Origin: Staphylococcus hyicus
Lineage (GTDB): Bacteria; Bacillota; Bacilli; Staphylococcales; Staphylococcaceae
DNA: 64,000 nucleotides
Assembly: GCF_000816085.1 (NCBI RefSeq)
Contig: NZ_CP008747.1
Location: forward strand, 992,001 to 1,056,000
Reading direction: 5' to 3'
A program made the translations under genes and the position numbers. How positions within the stretch are numbered: position 1 is the first letter of the stretch; each line of letters starts with the position of its first letter. The notes below the pieces were generated by a model. It made no database searches and had not been told where the DNA came from. It was given only the letters and a program-made list of their open reading frames with translations. Of the stretch, positions 18,044 through 27,555 are shown piece after piece.

Positions 18044-18394
18044 TTATCGTTTTGCTCTTAGTAAAGCTAGTTGTTCTTCTAACTCTCTAATCTTTCTTTG
18101 CTCAGGTGTTTCTAGTTCACGTTCTTTAAATTCATATCCTTCTCTAGGGACAAGGTGGAATTTATTATCGATTAACTTAACACGTAAATCATCAATCTGC
18201 TCATGAATATTATCGTCAATAATAAAAGTAATAGAAGGGATTTCTAACATGTTATCAGTACCGATTGAACAACGTCCAAATTGACCATCTTCATCGATAG
18301 TATTAACTCCAATAGCTAGTACTGAGAGACCCATGATGTAATAGCCATCTTGATCTACTAATGAGTCATATGTTTTGATAGGTTTTAAAGTCAT
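18044..18394 (-). CDS. Phage tail-module protein, 116 aa, unknown
   Basis: 116 residues, ATG 18394 after AAGGAGAGATATATT. The N-terminal 75 residues look like a small mixed fold (YYIMGLSVLAIGVN, FGRCSIGTDNM). The C-terminal 30 are a charged coiled coil (ELEEQLALLRAKR). It is the first gene after the giant tail protein and precedes the 58-aa coiled-coil gene. In SPbeta the matching place holds small uncharacterised Yom genes. Function not known. Confidence 0.65.
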   Translation of the reverse strand: MTLKPIKTYDSLVDQDGYYIMGLSVLAIGVNTIDEDGQFGRCSIGTDNMLEIPSITFIIDDNIHEQIDDLRVKLIDNKFHLVPREGYEFKERELETPEQRKIRELEEQLALLRAKR

Positions 18395-18407
18395 AATATA
18401 TCTCTCC

Positions 18408-21400
18408 TTATGGTTTAATATCTGTTAACACAGTACGTTTAATACGAAAAGTGCCTGCGTGAAAGGTAGCTTTAGCTCCCGTAAGAGCGGCTTGTAATTC
18501 AAATATTCTAGTTTTATTATTAGGTTTCATACCTAATTTTTTCTCTAAATCTATAACAATAGTAGGGGTTACCCAGGAAGTTGATTTGATTTTTTCTTCA
18601 TGCAATGTAGTACCACCTGTAGTAGTTCTCCATCTTAAATGTAATGTCACATCAGCAACATTATTAATACATGATAATTCAATCATTAAGTATCGTTTAG
18701 TATAGTCGTATGTATATCTATTTACACGAGCCCATAATGTACCACCGTTTTCTATTAACTGCTTATGTCTTTTACCATAGTCATAAGTGCCCCAGTCTAA
18801 TACATACACCCCTGTAAATACAGATATATCTACATGAGGTTTATTATTATATTTAGCGTTAGTCGGTTCGCTTGCAACATAGTTTGTAGAATAAAATTGA
18901 GGTTCATAAGCCTGGACATTAGCTGAGTTCATGTCGTAACCATTTTCTAGTTTGGTAACTCCATCTTTAATTTGTGTAATGCCTTTAGGTGATAGGGTAA
19001 GGGAGTCGTTGTTACTCTTATCAGTAATTGAAAGAGTATCGCCTGAAAATGTGAGGTTGCCATTAGTATTTTCAATAACTGTCATATCAGTGTTTATTCT
19101 AAGGTTACGTGTAATCATTTCAATACTTTCAGGGTTAATTGCTATTCTGGAAGTTATATGATCCATGTCTAATGAATCCGACTTATTTTTAGCCCATGGA
19201 GTCGCAACAGAACCGAATTCTAATTTAGGTAAACCATAGTATATTTTTAAGTTTGAATTGGCATAAGAAGAAGTTCCGTTATATCTTAATAATGCTCTTA
19301 AATATTTAGTTTCACCATTTGTGGATTGTGAAGGTACAGTACCTGTGCAAGAGATTCTGAACCATTCATCATATTTAACTTCATGTGGTGCTATGCTAGC
19401 TCTCATGAAATAAGGATTACTTATCTGTTTAGTATTTTCATAAGTTGCTACTTCAATATAAATATTTCCATTTAAATATGGCTTAGCACTTGACGGTACG
19501 TAGATGTATGTTGAGAAGGTTAAAATATCACCAACTGCATAGTCAGCACTTTTACCAACCATAGAAAAAGGAGTAGAGAAAGTAGGATAACTGTTATTAT
19601 TAGAAAAAGTCATTTCTGCAACTCTATGTGATTTACTACCTCTATAATCTAGAGCATTTTCACCTTCTACTAAAGTCGCTCTTAGAATTGATAATTTACT
19701 GTTAGAGATAGTAGAGCCAATATATCCAAAATATATGTTTAATTCTTTGCTTTGAGAATTTGCCGTAAATGTAAGCACATTCTTTTCATCTCTATTTAAT
19801 ATTACTCTCTCTTGATTTCCTTGAGGTGCCGATGGCATTACTGTTAACCCATTCAAGTATGCATCAGATTCGTATTCAAATTGTAATGTATATTTCTTAT
19901 TAGGTTCCAATGGTTTAGCTAATTTATAGTTGATATGACTTTGGCCATTATATCCAACTAAGTTACTTCTATATCCACTATCTAATAGCAGGTTTTCATC
20001 TGAGTTAATACTCATCTCTGAAAGTTTAGGTACACGAAAATTTCTACTTGAACTATAACTATCAGTCCAACCCAGTTCATCTGAACCAAAGTCGGTATTA
20101 GGTATCAAATTGTTGAGTTGATTTTTAGAAGCAAGTTCTTTAACTTCAAGAGTAATATTATTTGAAGTTTGGTCTATTTTAGAATCTAAACGTTCATAAT
20201 TAGTAGTAGTACCTAGATACTTTGTATAGATTACATCTATATCTGCAGTTCTACTATAAGATTGATAAAGGTTTATTGTTGGTTTACCACGCTCATTTAA
20301 TTCGAAAAGAGGATGTACAGTGTTCGTGCCTTTTTCATCTATAATTGTTAAATTAAATCCTTTACCTGTGCCCTTACTAGTAAATAGGGCAGTTGCTCCA
20401 GTGACAGTAGTATTGGATCTTGTTTTAGCTGTTACTTCATAAGAGTAGTTATCATTAAACTCATTTCCATTAACTTCTCTTAAAACTTGAGCTTGTTTGT
20501 TTTGTACCTGGTAAGTAGTTTCATAAGTAGATACCTTTTGTAATTGAGCATCTAATTCACTTTTACTTACTGCATGAGTAATTTTATCTTTGTTTTGTTG
20601 GATAAATGAGTTGCTAGCTTCAATTTTAGTGTTTTGCTCTTGTAATTTAGACTCTACTTCGGGAAGATATGAATCACGCCATTGAGTACCGCTAACTCGT
20701 GAAGCTATTTGTTCTGCTGTCGTAGTGAATTCTGAAGACTTCCACTCGTCAAATCTTTCTTGTACTATCTGACCAGCTTGTTTTGCAGTGTTAGCAATAA
20801 TATCTTGAAGAGCTTCATTAATAGTTGCTTCATAATCTGAAATGGATTGCTTATAAAGTTCTAAAGATTGTTGTACAGAAGCGTTTTCTTCTTCACTTAC
20901 TTTTTTGTCTGAAATTGAATTCTTAATTAAGTTAGTAACATTATTTAGGTTAGTTAATAAAACTCTTAATTTCTGTGAGACTTTGGTTTTAAGGTTTCGT
21001 GATAATTGTGAGTTATTAGAAATAGTTTCACCTTGTTTATTGATACGATTGCGTTCGACATTTAACATCATTAATATAGCTTTTAAAGAGCTGTCTTCTT
21101 CAATAGAAATTAATCTATCTTCAAATGCATCTAGGACTTTTTTATCAATTTCAGATGTTAAACTTTTTAAACCTTCAATATCCTTACTTACTTTATCTTT
21201 GTAAGCGTCTAAATCAGCTTGTACTTTATTTGCAACAGTATCATCAGTATATTTACTAGCTTTAATCCAATCGCTTGAAACATATACTTGCCCTGAAGTA
21301 CGTGCTTGCTTACAAACTAAAATATCACCAAGTCTTCCTTGAGTCCATATATCACCAGGATCATAGGGCGGTTTTGGCTCTCTAACGAACACTCGTCGTT

Positions 21401-24400
21401 TACCATCGGCTGTATCTTGAGCATTTTTTGCACTTGTTAATGCATTAGTTATAATTTGGTCTTCTACTAATTGCCACGTGTAATCATTTTCTGTTTTTAT
21501 AAATCTATAAGCTAGCCCAGTCTTAGTATCCAATAGATAATCCCCAATATGAGCATCCTTTATATCATTAGTAGTCCATTCACTAGCAGGTTTATTACTA
21601 AGCGTTGGTTTATGTGATACATAATGTGTTTCTATAGCACCATCAACTTGCTTTTGCAATGATTCAACTTCTGAATTAACTTGTGAAATAAGTGCATTAA
21701 ACTTTTCGGCTTGTTGGGCTGCAATATCACTAGCTGCGTTTACTGACATTATAGCTAAGCTATCTGTAATTGCAGAAGTGTATTCGCTAAGTTTTTTATT
21801 ATAATCGTTTAGGAGTTGAGTTACATCTTGCTTTTCTTGAGCGTCAATCTTTTCATCGGCAATGACTTTATTAATTAATTCTCTAAGCCTAGTGTGAGTA
21901 GTGGTGTATGCTGAACGCTTATTGCTAACTAATTGACGAATTTCATCATTAATATATTTATTGCTCATTAGGGTAGCATATTGTTCTTCAACATCTTTAA
22001 ATTCACGATCTAACATATCAAGATGTACCATTAATCTAGATTTTTCTTGTAACGTTATTATTCCGTCTTTAAACGATTCGCTCACAACATTCTCTATCTC
22101 ACCAATATTGTCTTTTAAGTCCTTTAAGTCATTGTTAATCTCTTCTTTTAAGCTATTAAATTGTCCTAAAATATATCCTTCATTGTCTTTAGAATAATTT
22201 TCTGAGATTTTAAGAACGGCTTCAGTATACTTTTCCTCAAATAATGCTAAGTGATTTTTGTAGTTTTGATACTTAGTTTTATAATTAAATTTTTCTTGAT
22301 CATCAGATTTACCATCTTCGATCATATCTTCAACATATTCTATAAAAGCTTTGTGGGTGTTGAATAAACTATTATATGCTGTCTCTAAAGGGGCTTTATC
22401 TTCTTTATCAAGTTGTTTATTTTGAATTACTGTTGTATATCTATTAGTAATATCACCAAGTTCACTAGATATTATCATGAGTACTGTTTTAATATTTTCA
22501 ATTTCAATAGAATCAAAAATATTGTCGGCTGATGACTGCTCGATTAAGTCGTTAGCTTTTTGAATAGAAGTTTTGAGATCGCTCATCTCATCTTTCATAT
22601 CAGCTTGAATACGTTCAGCATAGCTTTTAGAATCTTCTACTATTTGTTTCAATTGGTTTTCTTTTGTGCGTTCAAGAATTTCTTGTACCAATAGCATTAA
22701 TTCTTTAACTTCATCTTTGAACTGAATTAACGACTCATTAACAGTTTTAGATTCTTGAGATGTTATTTCTTTATCTTTAACAGTCTCGTTTATATTCATA
22801 ACTAATGATTGGTATAAACCATTGTAAATAAGTACAGCTTCATCCAATTTAACAATGTCATCTAGTAATATATATGGACTATTGTAGGCCGAATCGACCT
22901 GTTGCATATATTCAGCATTTTCTTTCTCGAGATTTGATAATGTTTGTTCAATTAAGCGTTTCTCAACATCAGTTATAATACCGTCTTTAAAGGTCTCTTG
23001 TAGAACTTTTGAGGTTGTTTCGACGATATAATCCACATCATTTGCTTCACTGATAGCTTCATCAATTTTACGTGCAAACTCATCTCTAATTATGTCATTT
23101 TGAACTTTATTTTCTTCACGCATTTGATTTTTCAGTGTTTCAAAATAATCATTACCGTCATTTGCTAGAAGGTTAAAATTAGAAACGTTAGCAGTTAAAC
23201 CATCTTTATCAAATCTTACAGTTCCAGACTCATTTTCAAGTGTCAATGTTTCACCAATAATCATAGAACCAATGACCATTTCGGCATTAATACCGCTAGG
23301 GGTAACACCAGTTTTAAACGTTTCACCACCATCTTTAGTCATTGCAATAACGCCACCAACCATTATTACGTATTCATTAGGGTTCTCGTTTGAAACAACT
23401 TTAACACCATGCGAGCCAATATCGACAGTTTCATTACCTGCCATAATACGTTTTTTATTAGCATCCCATTCACCTTGAATAAGCTTGCTCATCTTAGTTA
23501 GCTTACCTTTTTGGTCACGTATTTGTTGCTTATGAAAGTTAACTTGACCTGCATTTGAAGCGGTTGAAGCGATAAGTTCAGATACTTTTTCACTCATGTC
23601 TTTATAATCAATTACATCACTAACAGTAAGAGTTACGCTATTGTCATCAAAATTAATAGTCATATCAGTGATATATGCTTTTAGTTTTTCATTAAAAACT
23701 TTATTAGAGAAAGTAATAATATCTCCAGTTACTAACTTATCCCAGTTGTGCTTATCTTCAAGAGATTGTATAAAATTAACAACACTTATGGTCAATTGTC
23801 GATTGAGTTTTTTCTGCTTCTTCATTTGTATAATAGCATCGTCATATAGTTCTTTAGCTTCAGTGTGATTTTCTTGTTGCCAAATACCACCATAAACAAA
23901 CTGCTCACGTTCTTTGTATAATTCTTCAGATAAGAAATTTTTAGGGTGCATAGAGTCTATTAATGATTTTTTCTCATTCTCTAAGACTTTCATTCGTTTT
24001 TCAACAACGCTTAGTGCTTTGGACTGATTAGACACTAGAACTTTATACTTTTCATAGTTATACTTTTCTTCGATATGTTTAGTATTCTCATCTTCAAAAT
24101 CTTCCTTAGATGACCTTGTTAAAACAACGTGTAAGTTTACATTGCTGCTTAAAGCCTTTATATTGTAAGTTAATTTTTCTTTGTATTTAGTAGCATCTTG
24201 AAAGTCTCCAGAATCTATTTTTAAGTATAACCAGTCGTTCTTTTGAATGTCATAACTATTACCTTGAAACTTGATTCTAGCTAAATTTCCATTATTTTTA
24301 ATCATAAGTACATAATAAGATGATTTTTCTACAATGATGTCAAAACTTTGCTTCTTGATGCCCAGGTCAATGTATTCTGATTTAGGTGTTAAAATTTCTT

Positions 24401-25406
24401 TACGCTGATTTTGTCTGTCTAGAATAGCGCTTAGTTGATTTAACTTAAATTGTTCTTGAGTAAATTCTCCAAGTAAATCACTATATTTTTTGGTTAGCTG
24501 TTCTGCATATTCTTTTTTAGAGTCATAGTAATCTTTATAGTCTAATAAAGCATGACATAAATTATCAGACATGTAATCACTATGCTTAATAACATTTCTG
24601 TTAACATCACGTTTAAAAGGATGCATAAAATATGAGAAGTCTTCTATATAATCTGTACCAGCTGGGTTAACGCCTTGAATAGTTAATCCGTTATTTCCGA
24701 ACGGGTAGAGTCTTGTAATAATATCTTTGGAAAGAGTTTGATCTTCAAATGATTTTAAATAACTATTTTCTCTTATACGTAAACCACGGTTAGTACCAAC
24801 GTTATCTTTATGATAAAACGAGACTTCACGACTCAAATTATTGAAAATAGCTACAGAGTCGAATTGAGTATTAACTTGGTCAATTAACCCCATTACAGTC
24901 GAGTTAGTTGCTTGTAATTCTCGCTTAACTTCACGTAGTTTAGGGTCAACGTATTTAATAGACCAGAGAGGGGCATAAGATTCAAATATCTTGTTAATCA
25001 TTTCATTTAGCTCAGTACCTAATAATTCTATCTCGTTAACAGATTTTTTATTAAGTTCAGTACATAATGAATCAGCAACAACTTGAATAGAATCGGATTC
25101 ATTAGAAACTTTCTTTATGTCATCAATTACTAATAAATCCTTGAACCCGTTATAATGATATTCAATTATATATTTGTTTTTAATCATGTTATATATCGAA
25201 TTAGTTCTTGACTCATGATCTGACTCATCGAATATAACAGGAGCAACCTGAAATGATAATTGATTAATATTATTATGTTTAAAGGTACCTTGAAGCTTGG
25301 TAATACCACTTATGCGCTCAATTCTTGTAAAGTCTGGCTTTAATAACCAAAGTTTAGGTTTAGGTCTATCTTCAAAATCATAAGTAAAATGTTTATTTAA
25401 AGCCAT
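18408..25406 (-). CDS. Giant tail-associated protein (Tal/endopeptidase-tail N-domain), 2332 aa
   Basis: N-terminal 600 residues match the phage tail protein that follows Dit (gp27-like hub; for example RIREN, GLTIQGVNPAGTDYIEDFSYF), so this forms the tail tip opening. Residues about 750-1600 are several helical modules of roughly 110-150 residues, each opened or closed by a short DxxIxxxE turn (KDGIITDVEK, KDKEITSQES, KDGIITLQEK, DEKIDAQEKQ, EDRLISIEED, DKKVSEEENA). The C-terminal third is rich in beta structure with carbohydrate-binding character. ATG follows TTAGGAGGAAAAACAA. Unusually long for a Tal; a host-adhesion or cell-wall contact role is likely. Confidence 0.85.
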   Translation of the reverse strand: MALNKHFTYDFEDRPKPKLWLLKPDFTRIERISGITKLQGTFKHNNINQLSFQVAPVIFDESDHESRTNSIYNMIKNKYIIEYHYNGFKDLLVIDDIKKVSNESDSIQVVADSLCTELNKKSVNEIELLGTELNEMINKIFESYAPLWSIKYVDPKLREVKRELQATNSTVMGLIDQVNTQFDSVAIFNNLSREVSFYHKDNVGTNRGLRIRENSYLKSFEDQTLSKDIITRLYPFGNNGLTIQGVNPAGTDYIEDFSYFMHPFKRDVNRNVIKHSDYMSDNLCHALLDYKDYYDSKKEYAEQLTKKYSDLLGEFTQEQFKLNQLSAILDRQNQRKEILTPKSEYIDLGIKKQSFDIIVEKSSYYVLMIKNNGNLARIKFQGNSYDIQKNDWLYLKIDSGDFQDATKYKEKLTYNIKALSSNVNLHVVLTRSSKEDFEDENTKHIEEKYNYEKYKVLVSNQSKALSVVEKRMKVLENEKKSLIDSMHPKNFLSEELYKEREQFVYGGIWQQENHTEAKELYDDAIIQMKKQKKLNRQLTISVVNFIQSLEDKHNWDKLVTGDIITFSNKVFNEKLKAYITDMTINFDDNSVTLTVSDVIDYKDMSEKVSELIASTASNAGQVNFHKQQIRDQKGKLTKMSKLIQGEWDANKKRIMAGNETVDIGSHGVKVVSNENPNEYVIMVGGVIAMTKDGGETFKTGVTPSGINAEMVIGSMIIGETLTLENESGTVRFDKDGLTANVSNFNLLANDGNDYFETLKNQMREENKVQNDIIRDEFARKIDEAISEANDVDYIVETTSKVLQETFKDGIITDVEKRLIEQTLSNLEKENAEYMQQVDSAYNSPYILLDDIVKLDEAVLIYNGLYQSLVMNINETVKDKEITSQESKTVNESLIQFKDEVKELMLLVQEILERTKENQLKQIVEDSKSYAERIQADMKDEMSDLKTSIQKANDLIEQSSADNIFDSIEIENIKTVLMIISSELGDITNRYTTVIQNKQLDKEDKAPLETAYNSLFNTHKAFIEYVEDMIEDGKSDDQEKFNYKTKYQNYKNHLALFEEKYTEAVLKISENYSKDNEGYILGQFNSLKEEINNDLKDLKDNIGEIENVVSESFKDGIITLQEKSRLMVHLDMLDREFKDVEEQYATLMSNKYINDEIRQLVSNKRSAYTTTHTRLRELINKVIADEKIDAQEKQDVTQLLNDYNKKLSEYTSAITDSLAIMSVNAASDIAAQQAEKFNALISQVNSEVESLQKQVDGAIETHYVSHKPTLSNKPASEWTTNDIKDAHIGDYLLDTKTGLAYRFIKTENDYTWQLVEDQIITNALTSAKNAQDTADGKRRVFVREPKPPYDPGDIWTQGRLGDILVCKQARTSGQVYVSSDWIKASKYTDDTVANKVQADLDAYKDKVSKDIEGLKSLTSEIDKKVLDAFEDRLISIEEDSSLKAILMMLNVERNRINKQGETISNNSQLSRNLKTKVSQKLRVLLTNLNNVTNLIKNSISDKKVSEEENASVQQSLELYKQSISDYEATINEALQDIIANTAKQAGQIVQERFDEWKSSEFTTTAEQIASRVSGTQWRDSYLPEVESKLQEQNTKIEASNSFIQQNKDKITHAVSKSELDAQLQKVSTYETTYQVQNKQAQVLREVNGNEFNDNYSYEVTAKTRSNTTVTGATALFTSKGTGKGFNLTIIDEKGTNTVHPLFELNERGKPTINLYQSYSRTADIDVIYTKYLGTTTNYERLDSKIDQTSNNITLEVKELASKNQLNNLIPNTDFGSDELGWTDSYSSSRNFRVPKLSEMSINSDENLLLDSGYRSNLVGYNGQSHINYKLAKPLEPNKKYTLQFEYESDAYLNGLTVMPSAPQGNQERVILNRDEKNVLTFTANSQSKELNIYFGYIGSTISNSKLSILRATLVEGENALDYRGSKSHRVAEMTFSNNNSYPTFSTPFSMVGKSADYAVGDILTFSTYIYVPSSAKPYLNGNIYIEVATYENTKQISNPYFMRASIAPHEVKYDEWFRISCTGTVPSQSTNGETKYLRALLRYNGTSSYANSNLKIYYGLPKLEFGSVATPWAKNKSDSLDMDHITSRIAINPESIEMITRNLRINTDMTVIENTNGNLTFSGDTLSITDKSNNDSLTLSPKGITQIKDGVTKLENGYDMNSANVQAYEPQFYSTNYVASEPTNAKYNNKPHVDISVFTGVYVLDWGTYDYGKRHKQLIENGGTLWARVNRYTYDYTKRYLMIELSCINNVADVTLHLRWRTTTGGTTLHEEKIKSTSWVTPTIVIDLEKKLGMKPNNKTRIFELQAALTGAKATFHAGTFRIKRTVLTDIKP

Positions 25407-25435
25407 TTGTTTTTCCTCCTAATTTTATATAAAAA

Positions 25436-25458
25436 AGCCACGGCACAAAGCCATGGCT
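25436..25458 (-). terminator. Terminator overlapping the stop of the Dit gene
   Basis: 9-bp stem AGCCACGGC (25436-25444) with GCCATGGCT (25450-25458, one G-U), then TTTTTTAT in the minus transcript. The Dit stop begins at 25457-25459. Confidence 0.85.
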
Positions 25459-27535
25459 ATAATAAAACAAATTGATATGTAATTTTTAACCTATAGTTTC
25501 CAAAAAACTCTAGGTCATTGTATCCACGTTTAAGTCTGATAAAATTATCATCATGTGAATTATATTTATAGTAGGGTGCTGGTCTAGATGTATAAATCTG
25601 CTCTGAAGAACCAATCATTTTAATTTGCTCCCCACTAATATTATCTGTAATTATAGTTTGTTCTCCTGTATCTAGATTCCTAACCATAATATCTGAACCG
25701 TCTCTAGACTCAAATAAGAAAGTAGGGTATACAGCTTTGTCGCCATAGTTGAAAACTGTAATTTTATCAGCGCCTATCTCATATGATCCATCTATTAAGC
25801 GATGATTCCTTTCAATAAAATCGGCTACTTGATTGTTAATTTCTTGAGAGCGTGCTGCAAACTCCAAAAAGCGCTTATAATGAGGTTGTATATCATCCCA
25901 TTGATACAATTTCATGTTGTCACCTTTGACTAGTGAGCTAATTTCAGTCCTCAAATCATTAAATAAAATATCAATTTTATCCTGAAAATCTGAGATGTTA
26001 ATGCCTTCAACTTTACTAAGTTTGTCAAAGGATTCAAGCAGTTCATTATAAATGTTAACTACTTTATCATTGTACTTCTCTAGCATATTTAAATAATCGC
26101 CGTATTCAAAATACACAAGTTTTTCAATAGGTGTGCCTTTATCTAATTTAGACTTATTAAGGTCATTTAATTCCCATAAGTCTATATAATCAATGTGACC
26201 CTTAGTGTTTCTAAAATCTAACTCTATATAAGCATGTGAATCAAAGTATGGATATTTTACAAGCACTTCATCATCACTTAAGTTATCGAATTCTTCATAT
26301 TCTTTATCATTTACGCTATATACACGTATATAAGATAACTTTGCATCATTATTATTACTAGAAGATATAATTATAGAGTTGTCAGATTTGGAACCAATAA
26401 ACTTCATTCTGTTAATGCTACTAGATGTGTTGGTATTAGTATTTGCTCCAATTGTAATAGATGAATTCTTATTTCTATCTTCAGATATCATGACGTATTT
26501 TACACCGTCTATAATACTGATAGGGGATGAAAGTTTACCGTGGTTTTTTAATAACTGAAATTCAGTATCTTTATCTATCTCAAATGAACCTGTTTCACCG
26601 ACTTTAGTCCATCCTTCACCTATGCCATCTTTAGAACTATCTAAATCAAAAGTTCCTGAATGTCCCATGAGATTTCTTCTGAATACAAATTCGTGAACAG
26701 GGGTATCATCAATCTTGTAATCATTCTCATGGATTCGAATTTTTCCACCTTTACCATGAGCTCTCATGTAATAATTGCGCTTATAATTACCATTGAATCG
26801 CTTTCGCAATTGGACATTGTTAAGCGTTAATTTACCTTTTTCATCGAGCTGAATATCATCTAAGCTTCCATATACCAATTTCCAGCCATCAGGTAACTTA
26901 TCTTTATTTTTATCCTTGAAAAATTCTTCAACGTTAGCATAATTTGTTCTAGCTACATACTGTTTTAAAGATTTTCCTATATTATTAGAAGTCAATGATA
27001 GGCTTGAAAATTCACTATTATATTCATCACGTATTTTTTCTGATGCGCTACGTGTAAAATCATATTCTTCTTCCATTACTTCCGAATAGCGACGAGAGCT
27101 ATTGGTAGTAAATTCTAAGTCAACATAACCATCATTTATAACATTATGTGATAGCTCGGAAGCTCCTGTAACCATCGCATACACAACTATATGCATATTG
27201 GCTTCCTCTTTGGTATCAAACTTTAATTCTTTGTAGGTAGAGGTGTGTAACCATCTACGTAACGCCATTAAGTCTAATTGACGTAATTTATGTTCATCGA
27301 ATAACAATCTAATTTTAAATTTCAAAGGTTCTTCATTGAAACCAAGCAGGTAACTTTTATCGCTGTATCTAGTTTTTTCTACTATTAAGCTTCGGTCTGG
27401 CAAAAATGTCTCTTTTGCCAAACCTGAGTCTGCTTGAACATTCATTACAAAGAAATCCTTTGTATGTTGACCGTTAAAGATGAAGTGGGGCGCATTACTT
27501 AACTCAGTGTATTCCATTGAGTATATATCCCTCAC
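25457..27535 (-). CDS. Distal tail protein (Dit, Sipho_tail family)
   Basis: 692 residues from GTG 27535 (AGGAGATGAGTATTA upstream; no better start). The N-terminal 165 residues carry the Dit signature (FIFNGQHTKDFFVMNVQADSG, RWLHTSTYKELKFD, VDLEFTTNSSRRYS). Dit makes the hexameric hub joining tail tube and tip. It is longer than a minimal Dit (about 250-300). The insertion (about 200-480) looks like a carbohydrate-binding or concanavalin-like module and the rest a second tail domain, making it an evolved Dit. It sits between tape measure and Tal, as expected. Confidence 0.9.
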   Translation of the reverse strand: MRDIYSMEYTELSNAPHFIFNGQHTKDFFVMNVQADSGLAKETFLPDRSLIVEKTRYSDKSYLLGFNEEPLKFKIRLLFDEHKLRQLDLMALRRWLHTSTYKELKFDTKEEANMHIVVYAMVTGASELSHNVINDGYVDLEFTTNSSRRYSEVMEEEYDFTRSASEKIRDEYNSEFSSLSLTSNNIGKSLKQYVARTNYANVEEFFKDKNKDKLPDGWKLVYGSLDDIQLDEKGKLTLNNVQLRKRFNGNYKRNYYMRAHGKGGKIRIHENDYKIDDTPVHEFVFRRNLMGHSGTFDLDSSKDGIGEGWTKVGETGSFEIDKDTEFQLLKNHGKLSSPISIIDGVKYVMISEDRNKNSSITIGANTNTNTSSSINRMKFIGSKSDNSIIISSSNNNDAKLSYIRVYSVNDKEYEEFDNLSDDEVLVKYPYFDSHAYIELDFRNTKGHIDYIDLWELNDLNKSKLDKGTPIEKLVYFEYGDYLNMLEKYNDKVVNIYNELLESFDKLSKVEGINISDFQDKIDILFNDLRTEISSLVKGDNMKLYQWDDIQPHYKRFLEFAARSQEINNQVADFIERNHRLIDGSYEIGADKITVFNYGDKAVYPTFLFESRDGSDIMVRNLDTGEQTIITDNISGEQIKMIGSSEQIYTSRPAPYYKYNSHDDNFIRLKRGYNDLEFFGNYRLKITYQFVLL

Positions 27536-27555
27536 TAATACTCATCTCCTTGTCA

